DNA of 64,000 bases from Pseudonocardiaceae bacterium YIM PH 21723 (GCA_003600225.1 QZFT01000038.1:23076-87075); one strand, 5' to 3'. Counted from the first letter of the stretch, positions 1 through 8,249 are shown. Notes: generated by a model from the sequence alone, not told the origin. Numbers and translations are program-made.

Positions 1-1469
1 GATTCGGTTCGGTTCTGGTACAGCCAGATATGGTCGTGTTCGAACACAGACGGGTTCACGCCGAGCTCACCCCTGTCGGTCGCGGTGGTGAAGGCGGACC
101 TGAGCCCGGGCTTCACGTCCCCGATGTACAGCACGTTCTTCGCGGACTCCGGTGGCACACCGAAGTACCAGTAACCCCGGCTCGGGCTGTACGGCCTTGG
201 TAGACCATGTGCTTCGCCGTAGACGTCCAGCGCGCTGGCCATCCAGTAGCTGCCGCCGATGATCGCGGTGTCCTGGCGGACCTCCGGCGGCAGTCCGTTG
301 TAGACGCCTCCCACCTTGTCGGTCACCTGCGGCCAGCCGAATTCGCCGAGGGTCAACGCGTCGAACACATTGCTCGGCTGGGCCTTGAACTCCTCGGCCG
401 ACTTCCACGGCGGGATGAACACGCACGACATCACCAGCGATCCGACCATCGCGTACCGCCCCGCCGACCAGCGCCACGACCGGTGACCGAATCCCCGTTC
501 CAGGTGGATCGCCCCCGCCGCCCAGCACACCGGCAGCAGGCCCATCACGTAGTAGGGCCGTCCGTTCACCAGCAGCACGAACACGGTGAGCAGGACGAAG
601 GTCCAGCCGAGGAACCGGTATTCGCGAACCAGATCCGAGGCCAGCAACCGGGTCAGGCCGTAGACGAACAGCACCACGCCGGACACCAAGCCGGACATCA
701 GCAACAGCAGCGGAACGAAGGTCAGCTGCCCGCCGATGTAGTCCTGCTCGATGGAGATCTGCTGGCCCATCGCGATCTGCGGCCAGTCATGCCGGGCCTG
801 CCAGAGCAGCCCGGGGATCCAGGCGAGGATGGCGACCAGCGCGCCCAGGTACAGCGCCGGGCGACGCAGCATGTCCCGCGGCCCGAAGATCAGCACGCTG
901 ATGCCGAGCATCAGCCAGAACCCCGGGATCAGCCACTTCATCTGCAACGACAGCGCGGTCAGCACCCCGGCCCAGAACAGGTTCGCGTCGCGCCGGGTCC
1001 GCATCCAGCGCACCAGGAACAGGGTGATCCCGGTCCACAGTGGAATGTCCAGTGTGTTGGTGGACAGCAGGTGCGCGCCGCCGATCGCGGTGAGCGCGTA
1101 GGCGCCACCGGTCACCCATTGGGCCTGCCGGCCGCCGCCCATCTCCCTGGCCGTGAGCGCGGCCAGCCAGATGCCCGCCAGTTCCAGCAGCAGGGCCGGG
1201 AAACGCACCCACCACACCGACTGCGGCGCCAGGCCGTCCATGATGTGCGCCAGCAGCGGAGCCAGTGGGGGCTGGTCGGCATACCCCCAGTCCAGATGCC
1301 TGCCCGCCGAGACGAAGTAGATCTCGTCCCCGAAGTACCCGTACTTCCCGTTGGTCAGCCCGACCACCACGGCTACCACCGCGGTGATCAACGTCAGCGG
1401 TCCCCACGGCACCGGGGCGGGCTGTTCCACCGCCTGCCCCTCCATCGCCGCCGGTGCGGTGACACTCAT
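1..1469 (-). CDS. ArnT/PMT-like membrane glycosyltransferase (3' end beyond window)
   Basis: Integral membrane glycosyltransferase of the GT39/GT83 type (dolichyl-phosphate-mannose mannosyltransferase / ArnT-like), which moves a sugar from a polyprenyl-phosphate donor on the outer face of the membrane. The ATG at 1469 follows a GGGGGAG ribosome site by 6 bases. Near residue 50 it carries the family acidic motif GYFGDEIYF followed by HLDWGYADQPP; many hydrophobic segments follow. The frame stays open to base 1, so the C-terminal end lies outside the window. It starts 11 bp after the stop of the homologous upstream gene, and the two share protein motifs and the sequence around the start, so they are a tandem duplication in one operon. 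Sugar and acceptor are unknown. Confidence 0.8.
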   Translation of the reverse strand, partial: MSVTAPAAMEGQAVEQPAPVPWGPLTLITAVVAVVVGLTNGKYGYFGDEIYFVSAGRHLDWGYADQPPLAPLLAHIMDGLAPQSVWWVRFPALLLELAGIWLAALTAREMGGGRQAQWVTGGAYALTAIGGAHLLSTNTLDIPLWTGITLFLVRWMRTRRDANLFWAGVLTALSLQMKWLIPGFWLMLGISVLIFGPRDMLRRPALYLGALVAILAWIPGLLWQARHDWPQIAMGQQISIEQDYIGGQLTFVPLLLLMSGLVSGVVLFVYGLTRLLASDLVREYRFLGWTFVLLTVFVLLVNGRPYYVMGLLPVCWAAGAIHLERGFGHRSWRWSAGRYAMVGSLVMSCVFIPPWKSAEEFKAQPSNVFDALTLGEFGWPQVTDKVGGVYNGLPPEVRQDTAIIGGSYWMASALDVYGEAHGLPRPYSPSRGYWYFGVPPESAKNVLYIGDVKPGLRSAFTTATDRGELGVNPSVFEHDHIWLYQNRTE

Positions 1470-1480
1470 CGAACTCCCCC

Positions 1481-2995
1481 TCAACCCAGCGTGTTCAGTT
1501 CCGGCCACAGCGTGGCCCAGGATTCCCGGCGGTTCTCGTATAGCAGGATGTGGTTGTCATCGAGCACGGACATCGGCAGGCCGATCGGTCCCTGGTCGGT
1601 GACCTTGGCGAACTTCGCCTTCAGCTTGTCACTGGGTAAGCCGAGCCACAGCACGTGCTTCGCCGATTCGGGTGGTGCGCCGAAGTACCAGTACCCCCGG
1701 TCGGGGCTGTACGCGGTCGGCAGTCCACGGGTCCGGCCGTAGAACTCCAGGGCGCTGGCCCCGAAGTAGCTGTCGGACAGGATCGCGGTCTGCTCCCGCT
1801 CCGCCGGTGGCAGCGCGCGGTAGGCCGCCGCCACCTTGTCGGTCAGCTCGGGCCATTCCAGCTCGGCCATCGGAATGAACATCGCCGCCCGCTCGGTGTC
1901 CGTCGCCGGAGGCTGGGTCAGCGGCTGCCACGGCGGGGTGAACACGCAGGTGCCGATGAGGGTCAACGCGACCGCGTACCGGCTCACCGACCAGCGCCAC
2001 CACCGCTCACCGGCCCCTCGTTCGGCGTGCACCGCCCCCGCCGCCCAGCACACCGGGAGCAGTCCCATCAGGTACCACGGGTGCCCGTTCACCAGGATGA
2101 CGAACGCGGTCAGCAGCACGAACGTCCAGCCGAAGAACCGGTACGGGCGCATCAGGCCGGAACCCAGCAACCGGGTCAGGCCGTAGACGAACAGGGTCAG
2201 GCCGGCCAGGATCCCGCACATCAGCAGGAACAGCGGCAGCAACGTCCACCGTCCGCCGACCGCATCCTGGTCATGGGCGATCTGCGCTCCCATCGCGATC
2301 TGCGGCCAGCCGTGGCTCGCCTGCCAGATCAGGCCCGGGACCCAGGCGGCGATCGCCACCGCGGCCCCCAGCCACAGGGCGGGACGTCCCAGCATCCGGC
2401 GTGGTCCGAACAGCAGCACGCTGATCCCCAGCATCAGCCAGAACCCCGGGATCAGGAACTTCACCTGGAGCGACACGGCGGTCAGCACGCCCGCCCAGAA
2501 CAGGTTCATGTCCCGCCGGGTCCGTACCCAGCGCACCAGCAGCAGCGTGATCGCCGTCCACAGTGGAATGTCCAGTGCGTTGGTGGACAGCAGGTGCGCC
2601 CGGCCGATCGCGGTGATGGCGTAGGCGGCCGCGGTCATCCACTGCGCCCGGCCTCCGCCGCCCATCTCCCTGGCGATCAGCGCAGCCAGCCAGATCGCGG
2701 TCAGCTCGCCCAGCAGCACCGGGAACCGCAGCCACCACAGCTGCCCGGGTGCGACCGTGTCCATCAGGTGGGCCAGCAGCGGCGCCATCGGCGGCTGGTC
2801 GGCATACCCCCAGTCCAGATGCCGTCCCGCGATGACGAAGTACAGCTCGTCGCCGAAATAACCACGTCTGCCGTTGGTCAGCCCGACCACGACCGCGACC
2901 AGCGCGGTGATCAGCGCGATCGGCCGCCAGCACACCGGGGCGAGCCGGTCCCCCACCGGCTCCGTCACCGGTTCTGCCTGCAGTGTCGTACTCAT
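1481..2995 (-). CDS. ArnT/PMT-like membrane glycosyltransferase
   Basis: Protein of 504 residues, paralogue of the next gene downstream. It has the GYFGDELYF acidic motif after the first membrane segment, then HLDWGYADQPPMAPLLAHLMD, and about ten hydrophobic helices, as in GT39/GT83 polyprenyl-phosphate-sugar transferases. The C-terminal soluble part contains YWYFGAPPESAKHV, also present in the paralogue. The start was placed at 2995 (MSTTLQAE) because a GAGGGGGAG site precedes it and the paralogue starts in the same sequence context; the frame is open further upstream but without protein-like sequence. Probably glycosylates an envelope lipid or protein; the substrate cannot be told from sequence. 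Confidence 0.82.
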   Translation of the reverse strand: MSTTLQAEPVTEPVGDRLAPVCWRPIALITALVAVVVGLTNGRRGYFGDELYFVIAGRHLDWGYADQPPMAPLLAHLMDTVAPGQLWWLRFPVLLGELTAIWLAALIAREMGGGGRAQWMTAAAYAITAIGRAHLLSTNALDIPLWTAITLLLVRWVRTRRDMNLFWAGVLTAVSLQVKFLIPGFWLMLGISVLLFGPRRMLGRPALWLGAAVAIAAWVPGLIWQASHGWPQIAMGAQIAHDQDAVGGRWTLLPLFLLMCGILAGLTLFVYGLTRLLGSGLMRPYRFFGWTFVLLTAFVILVNGHPWYLMGLLPVCWAAGAVHAERGAGERWWRWSVSRYAVALTLIGTCVFTPPWQPLTQPPATDTERAAMFIPMAELEWPELTDKVAAAYRALPPAEREQTAILSDSYFGASALEFYGRTRGLPTAYSPDRGYWYFGAPPESAKHVLWLGLPSDKLKAKFAKVTDQGPIGLPMSVLDDNHILLYENRRESWATLWPELNTLG

Positions 2996-3080
2996 CGAAT
3001 CTCCCCCTCGGATGGCACGGCACCACCCTGACAGCGCGAGGCAGCCCTCCGGCAGCGGGCAAGGTCGGGAGTTGAACCGA

Positions 3081-3117
3081 CGAAAGTAGGGATCACCGCG
3101 CAGGCCCCCTACTTTCG
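3081..3117. promoter_or_regulatory. 10-bp inverted repeat in divergent promoter region
   Basis: CGAAAGTAGG at 3081-3090 and its exact reverse complement at 3108-3117 are separated by 17 bp. They lie between the glycosyltransferase operon (minus strand) and the two-component genes (plus strand). Spacing of arm centres is 27 bp. This is a plausible operator, for example for the adjacent NarL-type regulator controlling itself and the glycosyltransferases. That assignment is inference. Confidence 0.45.
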
Positions 3118-3146
3118 TAGGTTCTCCCGGCGCGAGACCGGTGACC

Positions 3147-4340
3147 ATGGGTAGCGTGACCAGGGTGAACCGTCCGCTCTGGTCCAACAGGCACGATCTG
3201 CTGTTCGACATCGCCCTGACCCTGGGCACCATGGTCGCGCTGTACTTCATGCTGCGCGGGCTCGCCGGGCAGTACGGCTACCAGGGCATGGTGCTGCAGG
3301 AGTTCAACGCGGTGTTCCTGCTGATCCGCCGCCGGTTCCCGCTGGTGCTGGGCGGGGTCACCCTCGCCTGCGACGTGGCGCTGCTGATCTCCGCGCGGAC
3401 CGATCCGGCGCTGCTGCACTCCGCGATCGGCCCCGGCGACCTGTGGATCACCCTGGCCACGCTGTTCGCCACCTACGCCGTCATGGTCTACGTGGACAAC
3501 CGGCGGACCAGTGCGTTGCTGGTGATCGCGTTCGTGCTGGTGGGCAGCCGGTTCGGGGTCACCGACCTGGGCACCGTGCTGGCCGGCCTGCTGATCCTGT
3601 TGACCATCGCGGGCATCGGCGCCTATGTCCGCACGCTGACCGACCGCACGGAGCAGGCGATCGCCGAGCAACGGCTGCTCGCCGAGCGGGCCAGGGTGGA
3701 CGAGCGGGTCCGGCTGGCCGGCGAGATGCACGACGTGGTCACCCACCGGCTGAGCCTGATGGTGTTGCAGGCGGGTGCGTTGCGGGTCAGCAGCGCCGAA
3801 CCCGCCGTCAAGGAGGCGGCCGAGGAGCTGCGCAGCCTGGGCAGTCAGGCCCTGGAGGAGCTGCGTGACCTGGTCGGCGTCTTACGCACCGACACCGGCG
3901 AACTGGAACTCTCCGAACCGGACGGCCACTGTCCGGATCTGTCCACTGTGGTCGCCGAGTCCGAATCCGTCGGCCTGCCGGTGGAACTCATCGAGGTGGG
4001 CAACCGGCAGTCGATCTCGCCGGTGGTCGGCCGCACCGCCTACCGGATCGTGCAGGAGGCACTGACCAACGTGCGCAAGCACGCACCGGGTGCCTCGACG
4101 AAGGTGGTGGTGCGCTACGCCGGCGACCGGATGCGGCTGACCGTCACCAATGCCCGGGCCACCGAGCCGGTCGATCAGGATCTGGTGGCGACCGGATCGG
4201 GGACCGGGCTGCTCGGCCTGCGGCAGCGGGTGGAACTGGTGCACGGCACGTTCAAGGCCGAGCCGCTCACCGGCGGAGGCTTCGAGGTCAGTGCGATACT
4301 GCCCGCCTATGTACCGACGGGGGACGGGGGTGCCGGGTGA
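3147..4340 (+). CDS. NarL-type two-component sensor histidine kinase
   Basis: Membrane sensor kinase of 397 residues (HisKA_3 / HATPase_c). About five hydrophobic segments fill residues 20-165 without a large extracellular domain, suggesting sensing within or at the membrane. A short coiled region leads to the dimerisation box with the phosphoacceptor motif EMHDVVTHR (His about 195). The ATP-binding domain shows the N box RIVQEALTNVRKHA (Asn about 308) and the G box GTGLLGLR. ATG 3147 was taken; an in-frame GTG at 3141 is the alternative and neither has a strong ribosome site. Its end overlaps the response-regulator start by four bases (GTGA), so the pair is translationally coupled. Such actinobacterial kinases often respond to envelope stress. 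Confidence 0.85.
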   Translation: MGSVTRVNRPLWSNRHDLLFDIALTLGTMVALYFMLRGLAGQYGYQGMVLQEFNAVFLLIRRRFPLVLGGVTLACDVALLISARTDPALLHSAIGPGDLWITLATLFATYAVMVYVDNRRTSALLVIAFVLVGSRFGVTDLGTVLAGLLILLTIAGIGAYVRTLTDRTEQAIAEQRLLAERARVDERVRLAGEMHDVVTHRLSLMVLQAGALRVSSAEPAVKEAAEELRSLGSQALEELRDLVGVLRTDTGELELSEPDGHCPDLSTVVAESESVGLPVELIEVGNRQSISPVVGRTAYRIVQEALTNVRKHAPGASTKVVVRYAGDRMRLTVTNARATEPVDQDLVATGSGTGLLGLRQRVELVHGTFKAEPLTGGGFEVSAILPAYVPTGDGGAG

Positions 4341-4987
4341 TCCACGTGGTCGTGGTGGACGACGAGGTCATGGTCTGTGCCCACCTGCGCACCATCCTGA
4401 ACTCGGCGGCGGACATCGAGGTCGTCGACCAGGCGCACGACGGCGCGGCCGCGGTAGAGGCGGTGATCCGGCACCGCCCGCAGGTGGTGCTGATGGACCT
4501 GCGGATGCCAGGGGTCGACGGACTGACCGCGATCGACCGGATAGCCCAGCTGCCGAACGCGCCCGCCGTCGTCGCGCTGACCACCTTCGACGCCGACCAC
4601 TACGTGATCAGGGCGCTGCGCGCGGGCGCGGCCGGTTTCCTGGTGAAGTCGACCCCACCCGAGGACCTGATCGGCCTGGTCAGAGTGGCCGCCGACGGGC
4701 ACACGGTGCTCTCCCCCGCCGCCGCCCGCAGGCTGGTCGCGGCCACCGGGCAGGAGCAGGCCGCCCGGGACCGCGCGACGGCCCAGGTCGCCACCCTCAC
4801 CGACCGGGAGACCGAGGTCCTCACCTGCCTGGGCGAGGGCCTGTCCAACGCGCAGATCGCCGAGCGCCTGCACCTGTCCGAGGCGACGGTGAAGGGTTAC
4901 GTGTCCCGGATGCTGGTCAAGCTGGACTGCGCCAACCGCACCCAGATCGGCCTGCTCGCCTATCACGCCGGCCTCGTCACCCGCTGA
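4337..4987 (+). CDS. LuxR/NarL-family response regulator
   Basis: Response regulator of 216 residues. The receiver domain has the acidic pair D8-D9, the phospho-acceptor Asp54 in VVLMDLRMPG, a conserved Thr in LTTFD and Lys in GFLVKS. Residues about 150-212 form a LuxR-type helix-turn-helix (LTDRETEVL, then LSNAQIAERLHLSEATVKGY). It starts with GTG inside the kinase stop region, so it is the cognate partner of that kinase. The likely targets are its own operon and possibly the divergent glycosyltransferases, through the inverted repeat at 3081-3117. Confidence 0.88.
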   Translation: MIHVVVVDDEVMVCAHLRTILNSAADIEVVDQAHDGAAAVEAVIRHRPQVVLMDLRMPGVDGLTAIDRIAQLPNAPAVVALTTFDADHYVIRALRAGAAGFLVKSTPPEDLIGLVRVAADGHTVLSPAAARRLVAATGQEQAARDRATAQVATLTDRETEVLTCLGEGLSNAQIAERLHLSEATVKGYVSRMLVKLDCANRTQIGLLAYHAGLVTR

Positions 4988-5036
4988 GCCATTTCCATGG
5001 AAACTGCGCTCTTTGCAGTTTCCATGGAAATGGCTC
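4986..5036. terminator. CCATGG-core hairpin, family 1 copy 1
   Basis: Perfect 22-bp stem (4986-5007 with 5015-5036) and a 7-nt loop, beginning inside the response-regulator stop codon and ending 10 bp before the stop of the convergent DUF427 gene. Each arm contains the self-complementary core TTTCCATGGAAA. There is no long T tract. It probably acts as a bidirectional terminator. Related copies are at 18164-18230, 61041-61106 and 63446-63492. Confidence 0.75.
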
Positions 5037-5046
5037 CCCTCCGCGG

Positions 5047-5640
5047 TCAGCCGACGGTGAGCTGGACCTTCTCGTTGTAGAAGCACACCAGGCCGGCGAT
5101 GGGGTGCACGGCCGCGAGGGGAAAGTCGTAGGCCCAGGCGATGTCCGCCGGGCCACCGGCGACCGACCAGTAACCGCTGGTCACACCCTTGTACGGGCAG
5201 GCCGTCTCGGTGTCGCTGGCCGTCAGCTTGTCCCAGTGCACGCTGGTGCGCTCCAGGTAGTACCGGGTCGGCAGGCCGGTCTCGAAGACCATCACCGGGG
5301 CGGCCGACTCGGCCAGCAGCACACCGTCGTGCTCCACGCGCACCGGCCGGGAGGACCGCAGGGCGTCGACGCGGTGGTAGGGGTCGCGTGGATGGACGAA
5401 GACCTCCTCGTCCTCCTCGAACCAGCTGTCCATGTCCCGCCAGGCGAAGCGGAGGAGCCCGTCCTGGGTCGTCTGTGGTTCCGGTGCTCCGGCTCGGACG
5501 TCGCCTTCGGGGATGTAGTAGGCGGGGTAGTACTCCTTCTCCCAGACGTACCGGGCCCCAAGGGTGTCCAGTACGAGTTGCCCGCCTCGATAGGCGCGGA
5601 TACGCCGCGGTACCGCTTCGCTGTGTCCCACAGGTTTCAT
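5047..5640 (-). CDS. DUF427 domain-containing protein
   Basis: Protein of 197 residues matching the DUF427 family. The hallmark C-terminal half is visible: TACPYKGVTSGYWSV (about 147-161), then DIAWAYDFPLAAVHPIAGLVCFYNEK to the end. The N-terminal half repeats the same style of fold with LVLDTLGARYVWE. DUF427 proteins are small soluble proteins of unknown biochemical role, common in actinobacteria. It is convergent with the two-component system and separated from it by a hairpin. No operon partner is evident. Confidence 0.8.
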   Translation of the reverse strand: MKPVGHSEAVPRRIRAYRGGQLVLDTLGARYVWEKEYYPAYYIPEGDVRAGAPEPQTTQDGLLRFAWRDMDSWFEEDEEVFVHPRDPYHRVDALRSSRPVRVEHDGVLLAESAAPVMVFETGLPTRYYLERTSVHWDKLTASDTETACPYKGVTSGYWSVAGGPADIAWAYDFPLAAVHPIAGLVCFYNEKVQLTVG

Positions 5641-5659
5641 GACCCCAGCCTAGTGAAAA

Positions 5660-5698
5660 GCGCGACTTTCCTCGCTGCGGAATCGAGGAAAGTCGCGC
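5660..5698 (-). terminator. Hairpin terminator after DUF4360 gene
   Basis: Perfect 15-bp stem (5660-5674 with 5684-5698) and a 9-nt loop, 45 bp beyond the stop of the minus-strand DUF4360 gene, followed on that strand by TTTTC. Consistent with an intrinsic terminator that separates it from the DUF427 gene. Confidence 0.7.
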
Positions 5699-5742
5699 CT
5701 GCCGGAATTCTCCCGGCGAGGAGAGGAATTCCTAATGTGGAA

Positions 5743-6414
5743 TTACCGCGGGCACTGCATCCAGGAGAAGTGGTACTCGGTGGAGATGCCGCCGTCCGTG
5801 GAGTCCATGGTGATGAAGCTCGTGGAGTTGGCGGTGTCGGAAGTCCCGCCTGCCACGCGCAGCTCGGAGTTGATGTTGAAGTTGCGCTCTTCCCCACAGG
5901 GTTTGTAGACGACCGCGGCGAGCTCGGTCTCATCGGTGGTCTGCCAGTTGTCCTCCAGCGCACCCTTGAAGCTGTGCGTCCGGTAGTCCGTGGCGGACAT
6001 TCCCTGGAAGTAGTAGGTGGCCCGCTCGGTCGCGGTGGCGCCGGCCTGCAGCGAGGCGAAGCCCCGGTAGTCGACCTTGGAAACGCCGTAGGTGAAGCCA
6101 CCCGGCACGTGTACCCGCAGGTTGAGCTGGCAGTTCTTGCGCATGTCCGTCGGCTTGCTGCCGACGCCGACCATCGCGGTGTAAGCGCTGTAGGTCACGG
6201 TGAAACTGGTGTTGTCATCGGACACGGCGACCGCGGCGGTACCCGCCGGGCAACCGGATCCGTTCACGGTGACGACATCGATGACGATCTTGTCCGGCGG
6301 CGGGTTGCCGTTCGGGTAACCGGGCCAGGACCCGGCCGACGCCATCGGTGCGCTCACCAGTGATGCGGTCAGTAGCGAAACGGCCAGCAGCCTGGCCGCG
6401 AGCATGTTCAGCAT
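5743..6414 (-). CDS. Secreted DUF4360 family protein
   Basis: Exported protein of 223 residues. An N-terminal signal peptide (LLAVSLLTASLVSAPMASA, about 9-27) is followed by the DUF4360 hallmarks: VTVNGSGCPAGTAAVAV, a central KNCQLNLRVHVPGGF segment, TYYFQG and CGEERNFNINSELRV near the end. Start ATG 6414 was chosen because a GGAGG site lies 8 bases upstream; ATG 6420 would be too close to it. A paralogue lies at 19477-20079. DUF4360 proteins are secreted beta-rich proteins of unknown function. The region upstream to 6761 holds no other gene. Confidence 0.85.
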   Translation of the reverse strand: MLNMLAARLLAVSLLTASLVSAPMASAGSWPGYPNGNPPPDKIVIDVVTVNGSGCPAGTAAVAVSDDNTSFTVTYSAYTAMVGVGSKPTDMRKNCQLNLRVHVPGGFTYGVSKVDYRGFASLQAGATATERATYYFQGMSATDYRTHSFKGALEDNWQTTDETELAAVVYKPCGEERNFNINSELRVAGGTSDTANSTSFITMDSTDGGISTEYHFSWMQCPR

Positions 6415-6761
6415 GGGCATTTCCTCCAATACCTGAAAACATGTGAGGCATACCGTAGGCGGCCATTTCTGTCCCAATAAGGACTGAATGGAGCAACGAA
6501 TTAAACGCAATTAACATAGGTTTGAAAAAGAGATTCCGATTCGACCTCTGCGTCGCGTCATAAACGCGGCCGGATCGTCTTTTCAGCTAGGCGCAGGGAC
6601 GCGGACACCCACCGGAACCGCTGACTCAGGGTGCCACAGCGGCCGGGCGCCCGCCCACCCGAGCTCTCATCGCACCGACGCGATACCCGCGCAGCGACAG
6701 GGCCCGGTTCCGGCCGCACTCCAGAACGGAGGCGGCCGGAACCGGGCCCGGCACGCAGTGA
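6415..6761. other. Gene-free region with one terminator
   Basis: About 350 bp between two minus-strand secreted-protein genes. It contains the promoter side of the DUF4360 gene (AT-rich stretch around 6470-6540) and the hairpin at 6700-6749. I see no convincing coding sequence in it. Confidence 0.6.
6700..6749 (-). terminator. Strong GC hairpin after small secreted protein gene
   Basis: Perfect 18-bp GC-rich stem (6700-6717 with 6732-6749) and a 14-nt loop, 12 bp beyond the stop of the minus-strand gene at 6762-7196. No T tract. A likely terminator. Confidence 0.65.
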
Positions 6762-7196
6762 TCAGTGGTTCCAGTCGACAATCGCACCGAGCACGTTGAT
6801 GGACTTGAATTTGATGGCCGGGGTCGCCAACGCATTACCCCAGGCCAATGGACCGCTCTGTCCCCGGGTACCCGCGCCGAATTCGGACCACTTCTCCGGG
6901 CCCGGATTGGTGCCGTCCTTATTGGTGTAGTGCTTCGCGGACGCGTGAATCGGACTCGCGTCCGACCGAGAGGTGTAGCTGTAGCCGACGGTCCAGCCCG
7001 GCGAGCCGAAGATGCTGGTGTTCGACTGCGACACCGGCCCCCAGCCACCTCCGGGCGGGGCGTAGCCACTGCCGCCACCACCGGCGATGGCCGGCGGCGC
7101 GAATTCCGGCGCGGAATTCTCCGCAGCGGTGGCGGTACCGGCCAGCGACACCGCCAGCAATGCTCCAATGGACAATGCGACCATTGTCTTCTTCAT
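6762..7196 (-). CDS. Small secreted protein A1 (duplicated family)
   Basis: Exported protein of 144 residues: MKKTMVALSIGALLAVSLAGTATA signal peptide, a Gly/Pro-rich linker (GGGGSGYAPPGGGWGPVS), then a conserved domain with SIFGSPGWTVGYSYTS, SPIHASAKHYTNK and the ending NVLGAIVDWNH. ATG 7196 follows a GGGGGAG site. It is the same length as its paralogue at 11390-11824 and clearly homologous along its whole length. No function is known to me. A distant likeness to lactococcin-972-type secreted peptides (small exported protein, SAKHxT-like motif) is a weak idea only. It is followed by a terminator, so it is monocistronic. Confidence 0.75.
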   Translation of the reverse strand: MKKTMVALSIGALLAVSLAGTATAAENSAPEFAPPAIAGGGGSGYAPPGGGWGPVSQSNTSIFGSPGWTVGYSYTSRSDASPIHASAKHYTNKDGTNPGPEKWSEFGAGTRGQSGPLAWGNALATPAIKFKSINVLGAIVDWNH

Positions 7197-7223
7197 GCTC
7201 TCCCCCAATTCGGGCGACGAGGT

Positions 7224-7244
7224 TCAATACGCCAATGACGCTAA
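7224..7244 (-). promoter_or_regulatory. Conserved 21-bp upstream box of protein A genes
   Basis: This 21-bp stretch, 27 bp upstream of the A1 start, matches the stretch at 11848-11868, which is 23 bp upstream of the paralogue A2 start, at 18 of 21 positions. Read on the minus strand it begins TTAGCGTC and continues TGGCGTA. It is probably a shared promoter or activator site; which regulator uses it is unknown. Confidence 0.45.
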
Positions 7245-7410
7245 ACAGTGCGTCCGGATGGCGCAAACAACTCCATTCGACACCGAAATGAGAAAAGGAA
7301 ACACATTTCGGGGAAACACGAATTCTCCCCGGCCGGAGGACGCGGGTACGCCTGCGGTGTCCCGCGAAGCGGTGAAAAGATCGACTTCAGCGGGTGGCCG
7401 GGCCTGCCCA

Positions 7411-7422
7411 TGCGGTACCAAC
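7411..7422 (+). promoter_or_regulatory. TGCGGTACCAAC box before DUF4239 gene B1
   Basis: The 12-mer TGCGGTACCAAC occurs 5 bp before the GTG start of B1 (7428) and, identically, at 10188-10199, 4 bp before the GTG start of paralogue B2 (10204). The one-base difference in spacing would shift the frame if it were coding, so conservation is at DNA level. It may be a promoter element of a nearly leaderless mRNA or an operator. Confidence 0.5.
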
Positions 7423-7427
7423 ACCCT

Positions 7428-8201
7428 GTGCCAGAACCCGAAAGCATTGCATTCTTCCTGGTCCTAGCCCTGATGATGATCATCCTGCTGGCCGCGGTGG
7501 TCGGCGTGGCCATCTACAGCGGGCGCTCGGATCAGGCCAAGGAAGGCAAATTCAACAGCCAGGTGGTCACGATCACCGCAGGGCTGATCAGCGCGCTGTT
7601 CATGATGTCGCTGGTGTTCCTCGCCGCCACCTCGTGGCAGAACTCCACCCAGGCACGGCTGCGTACCTACACCGAGGCCGGCGCCATCGCGGAGATCTAC
7701 GCGCTGGCCGCGCCGATCCCGGAAGAGCCCCGCGCCAAGATCCGCTCGCTGTCCAAGTCCTACCTCGAAGAGGTCAAGGGCGCCGAGTGGACCCTGCTCG
7801 CGGTCGGCGACCGCAGCGAGAAGGCGGGCGCGCAGCTGAGCAGCCTCCGGAACGAGATCATCGGCATCCAGGTGTCCGGTGACGCGGTGAAGACGGCCCG
7901 GGACCGGATGATGGACCGGGTCCGGGAGGCCACCGACGCCCGCCGGATGCGGATCAGTGACGCCGAGTCCACCCCGTCCACCTATCTGACGGTCCAGCTG
8001 CTGCTCAACGGCCTGCTGGTGATCGCCGTGCCGATGATCATCGGGTACACGATCAACCGGCGCAGCGTGATCATGCAGGCGTTGGTGGCGCTGTCCGTGG
8101 CGGTCGCGATCCTGGTCGTCACGGATCTGACCCGGCCGTTCAGCGGCGTGGAGCGGGTGACTGCCACCGCGTACAGCCTGGCCCTGGATCAGATGCACTG
8201 A
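7428..8201 (+). CDS. DUF4239 (bestrophin-like) membrane protein B1
   Basis: Membrane protein of 257 residues resembling DUF4239 (bestrophin-like) proteins. Two N-terminal membrane helices flank a short KEGKFNSQVVTITAG loop; a long soluble helical region (about 80-175) is followed by two or three C-terminal helices. The start was set at GTG 7428 because this gives exactly the same length (774 nt) as paralogue B2 and both follow the same 12-bp DNA box; the frame is open much further upstream but the sequence there is not protein-like. It lies between the A1 and C1 genes and converges on C1 through a hairpin. Channel or transport function is possible but unproven. Confidence 0.72.
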   Translation: MPEPESIAFFLVLALMMIILLAAVVGVAIYSGRSDQAKEGKFNSQVVTITAGLISALFMMSLVFLAATSWQNSTQARLRTYTEAGAIAEIYALAAPIPEEPRAKIRSLSKSYLEEVKGAEWTLLAVGDRSEKAGAQLSSLRNEIIGIQVSGDAVKTARDRMMDRVREATDARRMRISDAESTPSTYLTVQLLLNGLLVIAVPMIIGYTINRRSVIMQALVALSVAVAILVVTDLTRPFSGVERVTATAYSLALDQMH

Positions 8202-8206
8202 CCGCC

Positions 8207-8249
8207 GATGGACGCCATCGAGCACCCGATGCGCTCGATGGCGTCCATC
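8207..8249. terminator. Bidirectional hairpin between B1 and C1
   Basis: Perfect 17-bp stem (8207-8223 with 8233-8249) with a 9-nt loop, 6 bp after the B1 stop and 8 bp from the end of convergent C1. It serves both genes. It is not related to the CCATGG family. Confidence 0.75.

Noticed and set aside
6762..7196. Small secreted protein A as a lactococcin-972-type bacteriocin
   Set aside because: Only a loose similarity in size, export signal and a SAKH-type motif; the typical immunity/ABC transporter genes are absent. Kept only as a weak idea.
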